Source: Sinomicrobium weinanense
GTDB lineage: Bacteria > Bacteroidota > Bacteroidia > Flavobacteriales > Flavobacteriaceae
Direction of reading: 5' to 3'
NCBI RefSeq assembly: GCF_018863395.1
Contig: NZ_JAHKRR010000001.1
Location: forward strand, 1,178,001 to 1,242,000
DNA: 64,000 bases
A program made the position numbers and the translations under genes. This document shows, piece after piece, positions 62,864 to 64,000 of this stretch. A model generated the notes under the pieces. The model did not search any database. It was not told where the DNA came from and saw nothing but the letters and a program-made list of their open reading frames with translations. Numbering within the stretch: position 1 is the stretch's first letter; each line of letters begins with the position of its first letter.

Positions 62864-64000
<1,137 letters not shown>

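Overview
The window is a chromosomal segment of a Bacteroidota bacterium, almost certainly a Flavobacteriaceae member with moderate GC content. The evidence is a SusC/SusD pair with an ECF sigma/FecR switch, many genes of flavobacterial small-protein families, repeated -7 boxes of the TAnnTTTG type with TTG about 19-20 bp upstream, few strong Shine-Dalgarno sites, and a monomeric isocitrate dehydrogenase. I recognise 51 protein genes (two cut by the window edges, one frameshifted, one without an ordinary start codon) and one probable structured RNA. I see no tRNA, rRNA, CRISPR array, insertion sequence or prophage.

Layout. 1-7.9 kb: end of a thiolase, an NlpC/P60-like protein that has lost its catalytic cysteine, EttA, a small membrane protein, an MccB-like carboxyltransferase, an M1 peptidase and a DoxX protein. 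8-15 kb: SusD, SusC with an STN signalling domain, FecR anti-sigma and ECF sigma factor, forming a self-regulated uptake locus flanked by peptidases rather than glycosidases. 15.3-26.5 kb: M3 peptidase, L19, a roughly 350-nt noncoding RNA candidate, isocitrate dehydrogenase, DoxX, HolA diverging from an orphan HsdR-N nuclease-like protein, a GT2 enzyme, an OmpA lipoprotein and two small conserved proteins. 26.5-30 kb: a metal cluster with a Fur-family regulator, an operon of ABC ATPase, His-rich permease and a DUF3299-like secreted protein, and a divergent MerC gene. The shared promoter region holds two matching 15-bp palindromes. 30-34.8 kb: FolE, DUF4269, MsrA, a LolD-like ATPase and an Arg/Tyr-rich secreted protein behind a textbook sigma-54 promoter. 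34.9-40.8 kb: a leftward surface-glycan operon (DUF4834, YfhO, GT4, flippase). 41-50.2 kb: an outer-membrane protein with a GNAT protein, two paralogous patatins, an M1 peptidase and RecG. 50.5-54.2 kb: a porin/BCCT/universal-stress operon suggesting compatible-solute uptake. 54.3-64 kb: a frameshifted S9 peptidase, a secreted protein, a membrane-anchored MutS-family protein, an AEC transporter, PheT and the start of KatG.

The most unusual feature runs through the whole window. At least fifteen intergenic regions carry short degenerate tandem arrays with a strict 7-nt period. The unit differs between loci (AACCTGT, AAATCGT, ACTTCNN, GTCAACC and so on), but the arrays usually lie directly 5' of a start codon, with the AAC-containing strand as the sense strand. 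One array is 18 perfect copies, and one abuts a glycosyltransferase gene that has no ATG, GTG or TTG start. A second class of imperfect palindromic repeats (CTGAGNGNAGTCGAAGG-like and CCCTTCGG...CCGAAGGG-like) also fills intergenic spaces. Only one window was read by eye, so family calls rest on recognised motifs and not on database searches.
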